Notes under the pieces: model-generated
Told to the model about the DNA's origin: nothing
The model's database searches: none
Seen by the model: the letters and a program-made list of their open reading frames with translations, nothing else
Program-made: the position numbers and the translations under genes
NCBI RefSeq assembly: GCF_042610425.1
Contig: NZ_JBGJZM010000002.1
Span: 124,001-188,000, forward strand
Source of the DNA: Ectobacillus sp042610425
Lineage (GTDB): Bacteria > Bacillota > Bacilli > Bacillales > Bacillaceae_G
Reading direction: 5' to 3'
DNA length: 64,000 bases
In this document: positions 55,221 to 64,000 of the stretch, piece after piece
How positions within the stretch are numbered: position 1 is the stretch's first letter
How the letters are laid out: every line of letters begins with the position of its first letter

Positions 55221-55361
55221 GCTTCGTCACCTCCTCTTTATTATATTATAGTTTCTTATAAAAAGTAAGTAGTATAGATTATATTATTAACAAATTGTAA
55301 ATATTATTATTTAAAAATGCCCTCATTTCGAGGGAAAATACATAAAATAAAGACGAGAATA

Positions 55362-56204
55362 TTATTTTTTATACCATCCGAATCCAATGGCCCCTTCTCC
55401 TAGATGGGTTCCAATTACTGCCCCAAAGTAACTGAGGCTTACTTCGACATTCGGATACAATTGTTGAATTTCTTGCTGCCATTCTTTTGCTTCTTCCTCG
55501 CAATTAGCATGAATCACAACTGCCTTCATAGGTAAACCTTGACTTGCTCGCTCATGAAATACATCCATAATCCGTTTGCGTGCCTTTTTTCGTGTGCGAA
55601 TTTTTTCAAACGGAATAATCACTTTATCTTGGAAATACAAGATTGGCTTTACTTGCAGTAAGCTCCCAACAAATGCAGCCGCTCCGTTCAACCGTCCACC
55701 ACGGTGTAAATGATTCAAATCATCCGCAATAAAGTATGCTTCGACCGATTCTTTCATTTCTTCCAAACGTGCGATAATTTCCTCGGGGGATTTCCCGTTT
55801 TTCGCCATTTTAGAGGCTTCAATTGCATAAAACCCTTGTACATAACAGCTTATTTCAGAATCAAATGTGTATACCTTTGCCGATTCTATCATATCGCCGA
55901 CCGTTGTTGCCGTTTGATACGTTCCGCTAATACCGCTAGATAAATGAATACTTATAATGGCATCATACTCTTTCGCTAAACGTTCAAACAATTCGATAAA
56001 TAACCCGACAGCTGGCTGAGACGTTTTCGGAAATTCTGCTTCCTCACGTACCCTCGCATAAAATTGATCCGGCATCATGTCTACTTCTTCTTGATACGAG
56101 GCATCTCCAAATGTCACATTTAGCGGAATCATATGTATACTTAGCTGTTCCCGTTCTTGAAGCGGAATATAAGCTGTACTATCCGTGACAATCGCTATTC
56201 TCAT
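55362..56204 (-). CDS. degV: DegV-family fatty-acid-binding protein
   Basis: 280 residues. The DegV fold binds a fatty acid between two domains; members supply fatty acids to the FakA kinase. Motifs IVTDSTAYIP at the N terminus, TSQPAVGLF near 75, and the C-terminal GAVIGTHLGEGAIGFGWY fit. The ATG follows AAAGGATGATATTGAT. In B. subtilis degV (yviA) is next to degSU; those genes are absent here. Confidence 0.94.
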   Translation of the reverse strand: MRIAIVTDSTAYIPLQEREQLSIHMIPLNVTFGDASYQEEVDMMPDQFYARVREEAEFPKTSQPAVGLFIELFERLAKEYDAIISIHLSSGISGTYQTATTVGDMIESAKVYTFDSEISCYVQGFYAIEASKMAKNGKSPEEIIARLEEMKESVEAYFIADDLNHLHRGGRLNGAAAFVGSLLQVKPILYFQDKVIIPFEKIRTRKKARKRIMDVFHERASQGLPMKAVVIHANCEEEAKEWQQEIQQLYPNVEVSLSYFGAVIGTHLGEGAIGFGWYKK

Positions 56205-56394
56205 ATCAATATCATCCTTTACAAAATAGTAGTTTTTATCTTGAAACCTTTTCCTACATCACTCTTCACGTTACAATAAGGGGAAACTTCCCATTATGTT
56301 GGAATACATAGTATCGATACGGAACAATATTTTATTTTACCATAATACGATTCAATTAATAAATATACTTTTTATAGATAGGAGTGTTCTATCC

Positions 56395-57033
56395 TTGCTG
56401 CCACAATATCGTACTGTAAAAGAATATACGGAGCACGAAATTATCATACAGAAATCTCGGTTTATCTGCTATGTCAATCGTGCCCAGACAGAAGAAGAGG
56501 CACTTGCTTTCATCCAAATGATTAAAAAGAAAAACTGGAATGCAACGCACAACTGCTCCGCCTATTTAATCGGGGAAAATGATCAAATTCAAAAAGCACA
56601 TGACGACGGGGAACCATCTGGCACAGCCGGCGTACCGATGCTAGAGGTATTAAAAAAGAAACACTTAAAGGATACTGTTGTCGTAGTGACTCGCTATTTT
56701 GGAGGCATTAAATTAGGCGGTGGTGGCCTCATCCGTGCCTATGGAAAAAGTGTCAGTGAAGGAATCACGGCGGCCGGCATTGTCAATCGAATTCTCATGC
56801 AAGTGATGAACACCAAAATTGATTATACCCTGCTCGGAAAAGTAGAAAATGATTTGCGTCATTCTCCCTATAAACTGAAGGAAATTCATTATGTAGAGGA
56901 TGTTATCTTTGAAACCTATGTAGAGGAAACACAGAAGCAGCAATTCAAAGAATGGATGACTGAACTCACCAATGGGAGGGTGAGCATTGCAGAAGGGAAT
57001 ATGTTATATTTGGAAGAAGAAATAGAAAATTAA
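56395..57033 (+). CDS. yvyE: YvyE/IMPACT-family protein
   Basis: 212 residues. The N-terminal UPF0029/IMPACT domain contains the signature DDGEPSGTAGVPML and VVVTRYFGGIKLGGGGLIRAY; a smaller C-terminal domain (DUF1949) follows. Function is unknown in bacteria. The frame is open from 56296, but TTG at 56395 lies ten bases after ATAGGAG and gives the family N terminus (LLPQYRTVKEY). Confidence 0.9.
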   Translation: MLPQYRTVKEYTEHEIIIQKSRFICYVNRAQTEEEALAFIQMIKKKNWNATHNCSAYLIGENDQIQKAHDDGEPSGTAGVPMLEVLKKKHLKDTVVVVTRYFGGIKLGGGGLIRAYGKSVSEGITAAGIVNRILMQVMNTKIDYTLLGKVENDLRHSPYKLKEIHYVEDVIFETYVEETQKQQFKEWMTELTNGRVSIAEGNMLYLEEEIEN

Positions 57034-57080
57034 TATATTCCAAAAAGGAGGTATGTAAGATAGATCGTCATGAGTACTTG

Positions 57081-58019
57081 ATGCAGCGAAAACGGATCAA
57101 ACGGAAAAGACGCAGAGTCGTAATCGTGAGTCTTTTCATGCTCGTGTTTCTCTCGATCGGCTATTACGCCTTTAGCTCCTACTCCTCACTTCTACATATA
57201 TATAGTGGCTTTAAAAGAGATAAATCCAATCTACGTGCAGTTAATGTAGATTTGACGAAAAAACCATTTAGCGTTCTCGTAATGGGAATTGAAGACTACG
57301 CAACGAATGGAGAAAATGGCAGAACGGATTCGTTAATTTTTCTCACCGTCAATCCGAATACAAAGCAGGTCACGATGGTTAGCCTACCTCGTGATTCCCG
57401 CGTAACTATAGCAGGACGTAATACGAAAGATAAATTAAATGCAGCCCATGCCTATGGCGGTGAAAAAATGGCAATTGAAACCGTCGAACAATTTCTAAAC
57501 GTACCCGTTGACCATTACATCAAAATTGACTTCAAGGGATTCAAAGAAATTGTAAATGCCGTGGATGGTGTAACCGTAGATGTTCCTTTCGATTTTAAAG
57601 AACGCTCTGACGTCAATTGGTATAAAGAAATCCAATTTACAAAAGGACCGCAGCAGTTAAACGGGGAAGAAGCACTCGCCTACGTTCGCATGAGAAAGGA
57701 AGATCCAAGCGGCGATTTCGGACGCACCAAACGCCAACGTCAAATGCTAGCCGCAGTCGTCAGCAAGCTCAGCTCACCTAGCTCCGTATTCAAAATCAAT
57801 GATGTAGCTAAAGCAATTGGAGATAACATAAAAACGGACATCGACATAAACGACGGACTCGCACTGTACCAAAAATTCGCCGGATTCGATACATCCACCA
57901 TTTCAACCCTTACCCTTCAAGGCAAGGACGAAACCATCAATGGCATCTACTACTTCGCACCAGATTCAAAAAGTGTTAATGACATACACAACGCACTCAT
58001 GCAAAGCTTAGAGCTATGA
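57081..58019 (+). CDS. LytR-CpsA-Psr (LCP) glycopolymer ligase
   Basis: 312 residues or slightly more. A basic N terminus (RKRIKRKRRR) and one membrane anchor (about 15-35) lead to an extracellular LCP domain with the conserved arginines in GRTDSL, SLPRDSR and GDFGRTKRQRQM. LCP enzymes attach wall teichoic acid to peptidoglycan (TagT/U/V). Position after yvyE matches B. subtilis tagU (yvhJ). No ATG, GTG or TTG lies at the right distance from the strong AAAGGAGG (57044-57051). An in-frame ATA at 57060 does, which would add IDRHEYL. Confidence 0.9.
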   Translation: MQRKRIKRKRRRVVIVSLFMLVFLSIGYYAFSSYSSLLHIYSGFKRDKSNLRAVNVDLTKKPFSVLVMGIEDYATNGENGRTDSLIFLTVNPNTKQVTMVSLPRDSRVTIAGRNTKDKLNAAHAYGGEKMAIETVEQFLNVPVDHYIKIDFKGFKEIVNAVDGVTVDVPFDFKERSDVNWYKEIQFTKGPQQLNGEEALAYVRMRKEDPSGDFGRTKRQRQMLAAVVSKLSSPSSVFKINDVAKAIGDNIKTDIDINDGLALYQKFAGFDTSTISTLTLQGKDETINGIYYFAPDSKSVNDIHNALMQSLEL

Positions 58020-58022
58020 TGA

Positions 58023-58054
58023 AACCTCTCACCAGCTGGTTGGGAGGTATTTTT
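58023..58054 (+). terminator. LCP gene terminator
   Basis: ACCTCTCACC and GGTTGGGAGGT arms pair with small mismatches and are followed by ATTTTT, just after the stop. Confidence 0.75.
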
Positions 58055-58099
58055 ATGGGATGATGTTTAACCTGAGGGGCGTTACACATAGGGGGGAGG

Positions 58100-58505
58100 G
58101 CGCCGTTAAATTTGGTTTTCTCGCCTTTATTTCTTCTGAGGCCGCCGTTAAATTGAGCAAACCCGCCTTTATTTTTACTCTCCGCTTCCTGTTCCTCCTC
58201 TGTTTCCAGCTTTCCGCTGTTAAACTTGATTTTCCCGCCGTTATTTCTTCTGGGACCGCCGTTAACTTGGTGGAACCCGCCTTTATTTTTCTCCTCCGCT
58301 TCCTATTTCTCCACTGTTTCCGGCTTGCACCCGTTAAACTTGGTTTCTCCGCCGTTATTTCTTATGGGACCGCCGTTAAATTGAGCAAACCCGCCTTTAT
58401 TTTTACTCTCCGCTTTCTGTTCCTCCACTGTTACCTGCTTTCCGCCGTTAAACTTGGTTTCCCCGCCGTTAACTTGATCAAACCCGCCGATATTTTTCCA
58501 CCCCA
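58100..58505. repeat. 114-bp tandem array B
   Basis: Units begin at 58100 (GCGCCGTTAA), 58214 (CCGCTGTTAA), 58328 (CACCCGTTAA) and 58442 (CCGCCGTTAA), exactly 114 bp apart. Second CCGCCGTTAA copies lie at +42 (58142, 58256, 58370). The fourth unit has lost 21 bp, which brings its two copies together (58442 and 58463). Layout and boxes match array A at 33290-33632, but the spacers between boxes differ. The array fills the gap between two convergent genes. Confidence 0.87.
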
Positions 58506-58510
58506 TAGTA

Positions 58511-58543
58511 AAAAGACTGCCCCTGATTTTCAGGCAGTCTTTC
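58511..58543 (-). terminator. Terminator of the PA14/GH73 gene
   Basis: AAAGACTGCC/GGCAGTCTTT arms with an 11-base loop, T run on the minus strand. Array B ends against it. Confidence 0.87.
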
Positions 58544-58548
58544 CCTTG

Positions 58549-61500
58549 TTATTTTACTACTGAAACCGTACGGATGTAGCTTCCAGATACATAGGCTGCT
58601 GGTTCACCGTTCGGACCCGTTGCAGATGATGCGATGTCTGAGATGATTTTCGACCACCCTGATTGGTTCGAAAGTTGTGTTAGGATCATGCTGTCTTTTG
58701 CTTGGTACAACGGTGTTTGTCCTGTTGATGGATCAGGACGCACATTCAAGGGAGACTCTGTTGGCTTTACAAAGGTGTAAGCGTTCCAGTCTTTTCCACC
58801 AAGTGCTTTGTCGATTCGGTACATGACGCTTGCGATACCAGATCCCCAAGCGATGTCAGATGCATATCTTACGTTCATACCCGTGCTTTTGTCACCGACG
58901 TATGCACCTTGGTAGCGCCAATCGAGCGGATTCGAATAGCCGGACCCTAGGCCTACATAGTTTGTTGCCATATCTTTAATACTATCCTCATACGTAGCAT
59001 AGTAGTCTGCATTTTGGGCAGGGTCTCGATCGGTTGCATGGATACTAAAGAGATTGTGATTATTACGAGAAATCTGACTTAACCCATAGTTACTTTCATG
59101 AATAGCTATAGACAACAGCATCAAGGCGTTGACATGATAATCTGCTTCGGCTTGCTTGAATGCTTGTCCGAGATTTATTAACGGAGAATCTGGGTGAACC
59201 TGCTTCACATAAGCATTGAGTTCATCCGCTGTATAATTGGTTTTCGTATGAATCGAAAGGTATTGGAAATACTGATATGCTTCTTGGCCATTGAAATCGT
59301 GGCCATTTACACTGTAATGGTTCTGCCCTTCCCGTAAAAATGCTGGTGCTTTTCCGTACAACTGCACGTCATAGGAGCCATTGTGCGAGATATAGTAATA
59401 TAAATCTCCATTTCGCACGGTAAAGTACGAGCTACTTGCGGCTTCGGTAGGAACGAGAACGATTTTGCTTTTATCCACATAACCAACTGTATCGGCTACT
59501 CTCACTTTTACCCAGTCGCCTTCAATGGATTCTACCTTTAGTTCCGTTCCGTTTACAACGTAAGTGAGTGCGTTACTTGAGCCTGGCGCTACTAAAATAT
59601 CGATGGTAATATCGTTAGCGTAAGCAAACCCATCCTTTATCCACGTCACAACACCATTAGTTATGACGGCATTTCCCCCTTGTTGCTGCGCTGCTTGTAC
59701 GGCTTCATTATAAGTGTTATAGCCGCTCACATAGTCGGTTTGCACTGCATTATTTACTTTGTACATCTTTGCCACTTTGTACGCACCATTTTCCGCTGGC
59801 GGAGGTGTTACTGAATCTGTCGTTGGTGTAATACTTGCATTTACAAAGCTATTCCCGCTATTTTCATAGTATTGTACTTCGACCCAGTGAACATCTTTCA
59901 TACTACTTGAATCAGTGGTAGAATTCTGCACATTGACAACGGCTGTTGTCTCGTCTCCGCCGCTATCATGCCAGCGGTCTGTTACGAGTGTACCATCCAC
60001 ATAAACGCGAACGCCGTCATCCGCCTTGGTTGTAATTTTATAATTTCCTGCAGGCATATGCTTCGCTGTCGTATAACGAGCAGCAAAATGGTCTGCTGGA
60101 ATGGTTCCATTTACAGGACTACCAAAACCGTTATTTTCATTTAACGTAGGCAATACTTTGGTTGCGGTTGGCGCCCCGTCTACGGATTGACTCGGATAAT
60201 AGTAGGCGAGCCAACTATCTAAAGGAACGACGTTAGAAAATAAAACGGCTCCCCCGGCCTCTTCAAAGTAGGAAGTCTTCACTTGGTGCATGCCTTGTGA
60301 CAATTGTCCAAGGAGAGCATGATTGATCTGTGGTCCCGACTGCGTAAAACGGTCGATAACAGATTTTCCATCAACCTCCATCTTTACACCATCATCAGCA
60401 ACCGTTTGGGCAAAATAATCACCCGCTGCTAGATTTTTATTTTCATAGAAGGCTGCTGAGAAATGATCTTCCCCTATTGATGGAATCGGTGCACCGTATC
60501 CCCAATTAAAGGCAACCCCGTTGATTCCATCCACTAAAACACCGGTACCAGAAAGCGTAGTATTCGGATAAAACACGCCTGTTGTACCTTGGCTTGTTAC
60601 TTGATTACTTGGTGTTACGGTAAGATCAACTTTGCTATTTCCTGCTGCCTCTAAATATTCCACGCGAATCGTATGAACATCTTTTGTTGCGTCAGGTTGC
60701 GATGGATTGTCTGTAACGGGAACCATAACAGCATCCTCTCGGTACGCACTATACGTCCAGCGATCGAGTACAAGCTTATCATCTACATACACACGAATAC
60801 CATCATCTGCGCCGCCTCGTAAAACATACTGTCCAGCTGGCATTCGCTTAGCTGTTACGTAACGAGCGGAAAAGTGATCCGCTGCTACAGATGGCATCGG
60901 CGAACCATACCCATTATCTTGATGCAAGCCTTTATCCGCCGAAGCATCCAGCGTCTTAGCAGCTACCGGCGAGCCTGAAAGTGTTTCATTGTTGTAATAA
61001 TATGCGAGCCAGTTATCAAACGGCACCATGTCTGAGAATACGAAAGCATTTCCCGTTTCCTCTAGATAGTTCGTTTGAATCGTATGCGTGCCGCCTGATA
61101 GTCCTGGCACGATAGCAGTATCGATTTGACCGGAAGATGGAGTAAAGCGATCAATAACCGTATTGCCATCTACATTCACCTTCACACCATCATCTGCCTG
61201 CGTTTGAATAAAATAATCGCCCGCTGCTACAGATTTTGTTTGATTAAACTGGGCATGAAAATAATCAGACGAAAATCCAGCTGGACTACCGTAACCCCAG
61301 TTATAGTGCACATCTCCGCCGTTTTGAACAAAGGTATTATCCGTGCTATCGGCTGGTGTCAGCGAACATTCAAGTTTACTTTCTCCTGAAGCTTCATAAT
61401 ACTCTACGTCCACCCAGTGAACATCCTTTGTAGTTGCCTGATCTGCAATATTTACCTTTACAACATCATCCTGATAGCCATTGTAACCCCAGCCATCATA

Positions 61501-62160
61501 GACCTTCTTACCATCAATATAGACCCGCATGCCATCATCGGCTTTTGCATGCAGTATATATTGCCCCGCTTGTATGTGCTTTGCTGTTGCAAATTTTGCA
61601 GAAAAATGATCACTATTCACCTTCCCTGGCATCGGAGAATTATATCCATCATTAACAGAGAGGCCTTGCTGTTGAGAAGGTCCAATCGTTTTCGCTGCGA
61701 CGGGAAGACCAGAGAGCGTTTCATTATTGTAATAATACGCGAGCCACGTATTCATCGGCACGACATCCGAGAACACAGCGGCATTTCCATAATCCTCATA
61801 ATAACGAGTTTTTACATCATGATTACCTGCACTCATATTCGGCAAAAGCGCACGATCAATTTGACCTGCCGACGGCGTCCAGCGATCAATAACCGATTTT
61901 CCATCAACCGCTACTTGAACCCGGTCATCTGCCAATGTTTGAACAAAATAATCTCCAGCAGCAAGTGATTTCGACTGTGTAAAGTTTGCTTCAAACTGGT
62001 CTGCAGGCATACCAGGTGGTCCTCCTGCTCCCCAGTTATAATGTACTTCTCCGCCAGTACTCGTATAAATAGGAGCAGCTGCATGCGATGAAGTAATGGG
62101 CGCGACTACTAGCTCAGAAACTATAACTATAGAACATGCTACCTTCCAAAACCTATTCAC
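58549..62160 (-). CDS. Secreted PA14-repeat N-acetylglucosaminidase (GH73)
   Basis: 1203 residues. After a signal peptide (about 1-28, ending SSHAAA) come six PA14-like units in three alternating pairs (about 35-785). Odd units share VHYNWG or FNWGYG and GDYF-x-QT-x-ADD; even units share WLAYYY and ADDG-[MIV]-RVYVD. A linker and an SH3-like domain follow (about 800-910), then a GH73 glucosaminidase (about 985-1125) with the catalytic Glu in AIHESNYG and the NNHNLFSI motif, and a final SH3-like domain (PLNVRPDPSTGQTP). PA14 units bind carbohydrate. It probably hydrolyses peptidoglycan glycan strands, like LytD or LytG. The GH73 call is firm; glycan target of the PA14 part unknown. Confidence 0.9.
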   Translation of the reverse strand: MNRFWKVACSIVIVSELVVAPITSSHAAAPIYTSTGGEVHYNWGAGGPPGMPADQFEANFTQSKSLAAGDYFVQTLADDRVQVAVDGKSVIDRWTPSAGQIDRALLPNMSAGNHDVKTRYYEDYGNAAVFSDVVPMNTWLAYYYNNETLSGLPVAAKTIGPSQQQGLSVNDGYNSPMPGKVNSDHFSAKFATAKHIQAGQYILHAKADDGMRVYIDGKKVYDGWGYNGYQDDVVKVNIADQATTKDVHWVDVEYYEASGESKLECSLTPADSTDNTFVQNGGDVHYNWGYGSPAGFSSDYFHAQFNQTKSVAAGDYFIQTQADDGVKVNVDGNTVIDRFTPSSGQIDTAIVPGLSGGTHTIQTNYLEETGNAFVFSDMVPFDNWLAYYYNNETLSGSPVAAKTLDASADKGLHQDNGYGSPMPSVAADHFSARYVTAKRMPAGQYVLRGGADDGIRVYVDDKLVLDRWTYSAYREDAVMVPVTDNPSQPDATKDVHTIRVEYLEAAGNSKVDLTVTPSNQVTSQGTTGVFYPNTTLSGTGVLVDGINGVAFNWGYGAPIPSIGEDHFSAAFYENKNLAAGDYFAQTVADDGVKMEVDGKSVIDRFTQSGPQINHALLGQLSQGMHQVKTSYFEEAGGAVLFSNVVPLDSWLAYYYPSQSVDGAPTATKVLPTLNENNGFGSPVNGTIPADHFAARYTTAKHMPAGNYKITTKADDGVRVYVDGTLVTDRWHDSGGDETTAVVNVQNSTTDSSSMKDVHWVEVQYYENSGNSFVNASITPTTDSVTPPPAENGAYKVAKMYKVNNAVQTDYVSGYNTYNEAVQAAQQQGGNAVITNGVVTWIKDGFAYANDITIDILVAPGSSNALTYVVNGTELKVESIEGDWVKVRVADTVGYVDKSKIVLVPTEAASSSYFTVRNGDLYYYISHNGSYDVQLYGKAPAFLREGQNHYSVNGHDFNGQEAYQYFQYLSIHTKTNYTADELNAYVKQVHPDSPLINLGQAFKQAEADYHVNALMLLSIAIHESNYGLSQISRNNHNLFSIHATDRDPAQNADYYATYEDSIKDMATNYVGLGSGYSNPLDWRYQGAYVGDKSTGMNVRYASDIAWGSGIASVMYRIDKALGGKDWNAYTFVKPTESPLNVRPDPSTGQTPLYQAKDSMILTQLSNQSGWSKIISDIASSATGPNGEPAAYVSGSYIRTVSVVK

Positions 62161-62276
62161 AAGTATGTATGTCCTCCCTCTTATTTATCTGTCTTCTTTC
62201 CTATCTTACTATTTTCATAGATTACGCGATATGTATTCATACAAAATTCAACAATTTACGTAAATTTTACAGTAAA

Positions 62277-62310
62277 AAACCGTTGCAAAGGAGGCCCTTC
62301 GCAACGGTTT
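62277..62310 (-). terminator. mnaA terminator
   Basis: AAACCGTTGC/GCAACGGTTT arms with a 14-base loop, T on the minus strand, 16 bp after the mnaA stop. Confidence 0.85.
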
Positions 62311-62325
62311 ACAAAAAGTAATATC

Positions 62326-63444
62326 TTATTTTCCAGAAAAATGATTTAAAATCGCGGCAACAATCCGTTCTGATGCATGGCCATCCCCGTATGGATTCGA
62401 TGCATGCGCCATTTTATCATGCGCTTCTTTGTTACCAAGCAATTCATCTGCTAGTGTGAAAATCGTTTCTTCATCCGTTCCAGCAAGCTTTAATGTACCG
62501 GCATCAATTCCTTCTGGACGCTCGGTTGTGTCACGAAGAACAAGAACGGGAACACCAAGGGAAGGTGCTTCTTCTTGTACACCGCCGGAATCGGTTAAAA
62601 TTAAGTACGAACGCGCAGCAAAGTTATGGAAATCGATCACATCAAGCGGTTCAATGAGATGAATGCGCGCATCATTTCCTAAAATATCGTTAGCAATTTC
62701 ACGTACAACTGGGTTCATATGAACTGGGTAGACAACTTGAATATCTTCGTATTTTTCCACGAGTCTCTTAATAGCGCGGAACATATTGCGCATCGGTTCA
62801 CCTAAGTTTTCGCGGCGATGTGCTGTCATTAATACGAGGCGATCGCTTCCAATGCTATCTAACACCTCATTTGAATACGTTTCTTTTACCGTTGTTTTTA
62901 ACGCATCAATAGCCGTATTCCCCGTAATAAAAATCGTGTCTGGATTTTTATTTTCAAGCTTTAAGTTTTCAGCTGATTTAGTCGTTGGTGAAAAATGCAA
63001 ATCTGCCATGACGCCGGTTAGCTGACGATTCATTTCCTCTGGATACGGAGAACGTTTATTCCAAGTGCGCAGACCCGCTTCCACATGTCCAACCGGAATT
63101 TGATTATAAAACGCAGCAAGACTTGCGATAAATGTAGTCGTTGTATCCCCATGTACGAGGACGATGTCTGGCTTCGCTTCCTTCATGACCTCATCTAGCC
63201 CTTGCAAGCCACGTGTCGTAATATCAATAAGCGTTTGGCGATCCTTCATTATGTTTAAATCATAATCAGGCGTAATGCCGAAAATGTTCAATACTTGATC
63301 AAGCATTTGACGATGCTGCGCAGTTACCGTCACAATTGGTTCGATTGTTTCTGGATGCTTTTGTAGTTCTAGAACTAACGGAGCCATTTTAATAGCTTCT
63401 GGCCGTGTTCCGAATATCGTCATTACCTTTATTGGTTGTGTCAT
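62326..63444 (-). CDS. mnaA: UDP-N-acetylglucosamine 2-epimerase (non-hydrolysing)
   Basis: 372 residues. It converts UDP-GlcNAc to UDP-ManNAc, the precursor of the wall teichoic acid linkage unit. WecB-family motifs: FGTRPEAIKMAPLV at the N terminus, VHGDTTTTFIASLAA, GHVEAGLRT, MTAHRRENLGEP and LTDSGGVQEEAPSLG. The ATG at 63444 lies eight bases after AAAGTGAG; a GTG three codons upstream overlaps that site. The LCP and glucosaminidase neighbours fit a cell-wall role. Confidence 0.95.
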   Translation of the reverse strand: MTQPIKVMTIFGTRPEAIKMAPLVLELQKHPETIEPIVTVTAQHRQMLDQVLNIFGITPDYDLNIMKDRQTLIDITTRGLQGLDEVMKEAKPDIVLVHGDTTTTFIASLAAFYNQIPVGHVEAGLRTWNKRSPYPEEMNRQLTGVMADLHFSPTTKSAENLKLENKNPDTIFITGNTAIDALKTTVKETYSNEVLDSIGSDRLVLMTAHRRENLGEPMRNMFRAIKRLVEKYEDIQVVYPVHMNPVVREIANDILGNDARIHLIEPLDVIDFHNFAARSYLILTDSGGVQEEAPSLGVPVLVLRDTTERPEGIDAGTLKLAGTDEETIFTLADELLGNKEAHDKMAHASNPYGDGHASERIVAAILNHFSGK

Positions 63445-63576
63445 GTATTCCACTCACTTTCTCATTCATCGCTTGGACGAAGATGATGTACTTCCCCCAT
63501 TATATTACATAGTAATAAGGCAGGGAATAGCAGTCCACCATCTCTCTGTAAATCAGCATTAAAAAACGCTCGTATA

Positions 63577-64000
63577 TTAGGATTTACTGCTGTATTCTCG
63601 CAGCACCGAAGGACGGCCAATGGAATAATAATCGATTTCATGGTGGCTCGCTTCTTCTAAACTATAACAATTCCGTCCATCAAATAAGAGCGGTTGCTTC
63701 ATCAATTCTACATACATAGCGAGCGGCAGACTTTTAATTTCGCTCCATTCCGTTACAAGAAACGCTGCCTCTGCACCTTGTAAGGCTTCCTCTACACGAC
63801 TGGCAAATATAATTTGTTTCGGCAACATATGCTTTGCATTTTCGGTAGCCTTTGGATCATATGCTTTTACAATAGCACCCTTGCTAATCAAATATTCTGC
63901 AATAACAATAGAAGGTGCCTCACGCATATCATCTGTATTCGGCTTAAAGGCTAAACCGAGAAGGGCAACCTGCTTGCCACGTAAGTCCAGTAAATCAGTA
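63577..64000 (-). CDS. UDP-glucose 6-dehydrogenase, C-terminal part
   Basis: The last 140 residues of a UDP-sugar dehydrogenase; the gene continues beyond the window. The frame is open to base 64000. LLGLAFKPNTDDMREAPS marks the start of the C-terminal UDP-binding domain, and VTEWSEIKSL and FDGRNCY follow. This part closes over the nucleotide sugar. It is probably TuaD/Ugd-like, making UDP-glucuronate for teichuronic acid or capsule; a UDP-ManNAc dehydrogenase cannot be excluded from this part alone. Confidence 0.9.
   Translation of the reverse strand, partial: TDLLDLRGKQVALLGLAFKPNTDDMREAPSIVIAEYLISKGAIVKAYDPKATENAKHMLPKQIIFASRVEEALQGAEAAFLVTEWSEIKSLPLAMYVELMKQPLLFDGRNCYSLEEASHHEIDYYSIGRPSVLREYSSKS

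Noticed and set aside
58303..58506. Minus-strand NGG-repeat peptide in array B
   Set aside because: No ribosome site, and the matching frame in array A has a TGA in every unit.
58060..58563. Plus-strand reading frame across array B as a protein gene
   Set aside because: Same frame property as array A, no ribosome site, and it runs through the terminator into the glucosaminidase gene end.

Overview
The window is chromosomal DNA of a low-GC, Gram-positive, endospore-forming type of Bacillaceae. Gene order follows the clpP to teichoic-acid arc of Bacillus subtilis (tRNA-Arg, clpP, crh, whiA, yvcK, rapZ, yvcI, trxB, yvcD, yvoF, lgt, hprK, yvlD, uvrA, uvrB, then minJ, ctpB, ftsX, ftsE, cccB, yvjA, prfB, secA, hpf, comF, degV, yvyE, an LCP gene, mnaA and a UDP-sugar dehydrogenase). 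Strong Shine-Dalgarno sequences, many GTG/TTG starts, CtsR, LexA and CsoR operators, and U-run hairpin terminators fit this group. Species cannot be fixed from the window. The absence of the flagellar block between comF and hpf and of degSU beside degV differs from B. subtilis.

Layout. 1-10,420: tRNA-Arg, clpP, the crh/whiA/yvcK/rapZ/yvcI block, trxB, a TPR protein, an acetyltransferase, lgt and hprK, nearly all on the minus strand. 10,600-15,610: LexA-boxed uvrB-uvrA. 15,700-20,280: two tandem paralogous secreted proteins, each with seven GW (SH3-like) modules and a shared C-terminal domain I do not recognise. 20,570-24,250: an aspartate aminotransferase, a coiled-coil protein built from 42-bp coding repeats, and a DedA-PAP2 fusion whose PAP2 half has lost its catalytic residues. 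24,280-36,760: an accessory metal/envelope block: csoR-copA-copZ, a small membrane protein, a lipoprotein multicopper oxidase, a two-component system, an MFS transporter, two SHOCT-domain miniproteins flanking an EamA transporter, and chrA. 37,150-39,160: a second aminotransferase and a BcrC-like phosphatase. 39,480-54,620: division and secretion genes, competence genes, and a CwlO-type endopeptidase. 54,900-64,000: HxlR regulator, degV, yvyE, an LCP ligase, a giant PA14/GH73 glucosaminidase, mnaA and the 3' part of a UDP-glucose dehydrogenase gene.

Three things stand out. First, the multicopper-oxidase gene, the two-component operon and both SHOCT genes share an 11-bp direct repeat placed exactly 5 bp before the -10 hexamer. 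This is the geometry of OmpR/PhoB-type activation and suggests one previously unlinked regulon run by the local two-component system. Second, three intergenic regions of about 530 bp hold tandem noncoding arrays, each next to the terminator of a minus-strand gene. Two of these, 25 kb apart, share an exact 114-bp period and internal layout; the third has a 52-bp period. Third, a near-identical hairpin (CCACTGAAA stem) recurs at three unrelated gene ends. FtsEX, MinJ, CtpB, a CwlO-like hydrolase, GW proteins, the PA14 glucosaminidase, the LCP protein and UDP-GlcNAc epimerase together give the window a strong cell-wall theme.
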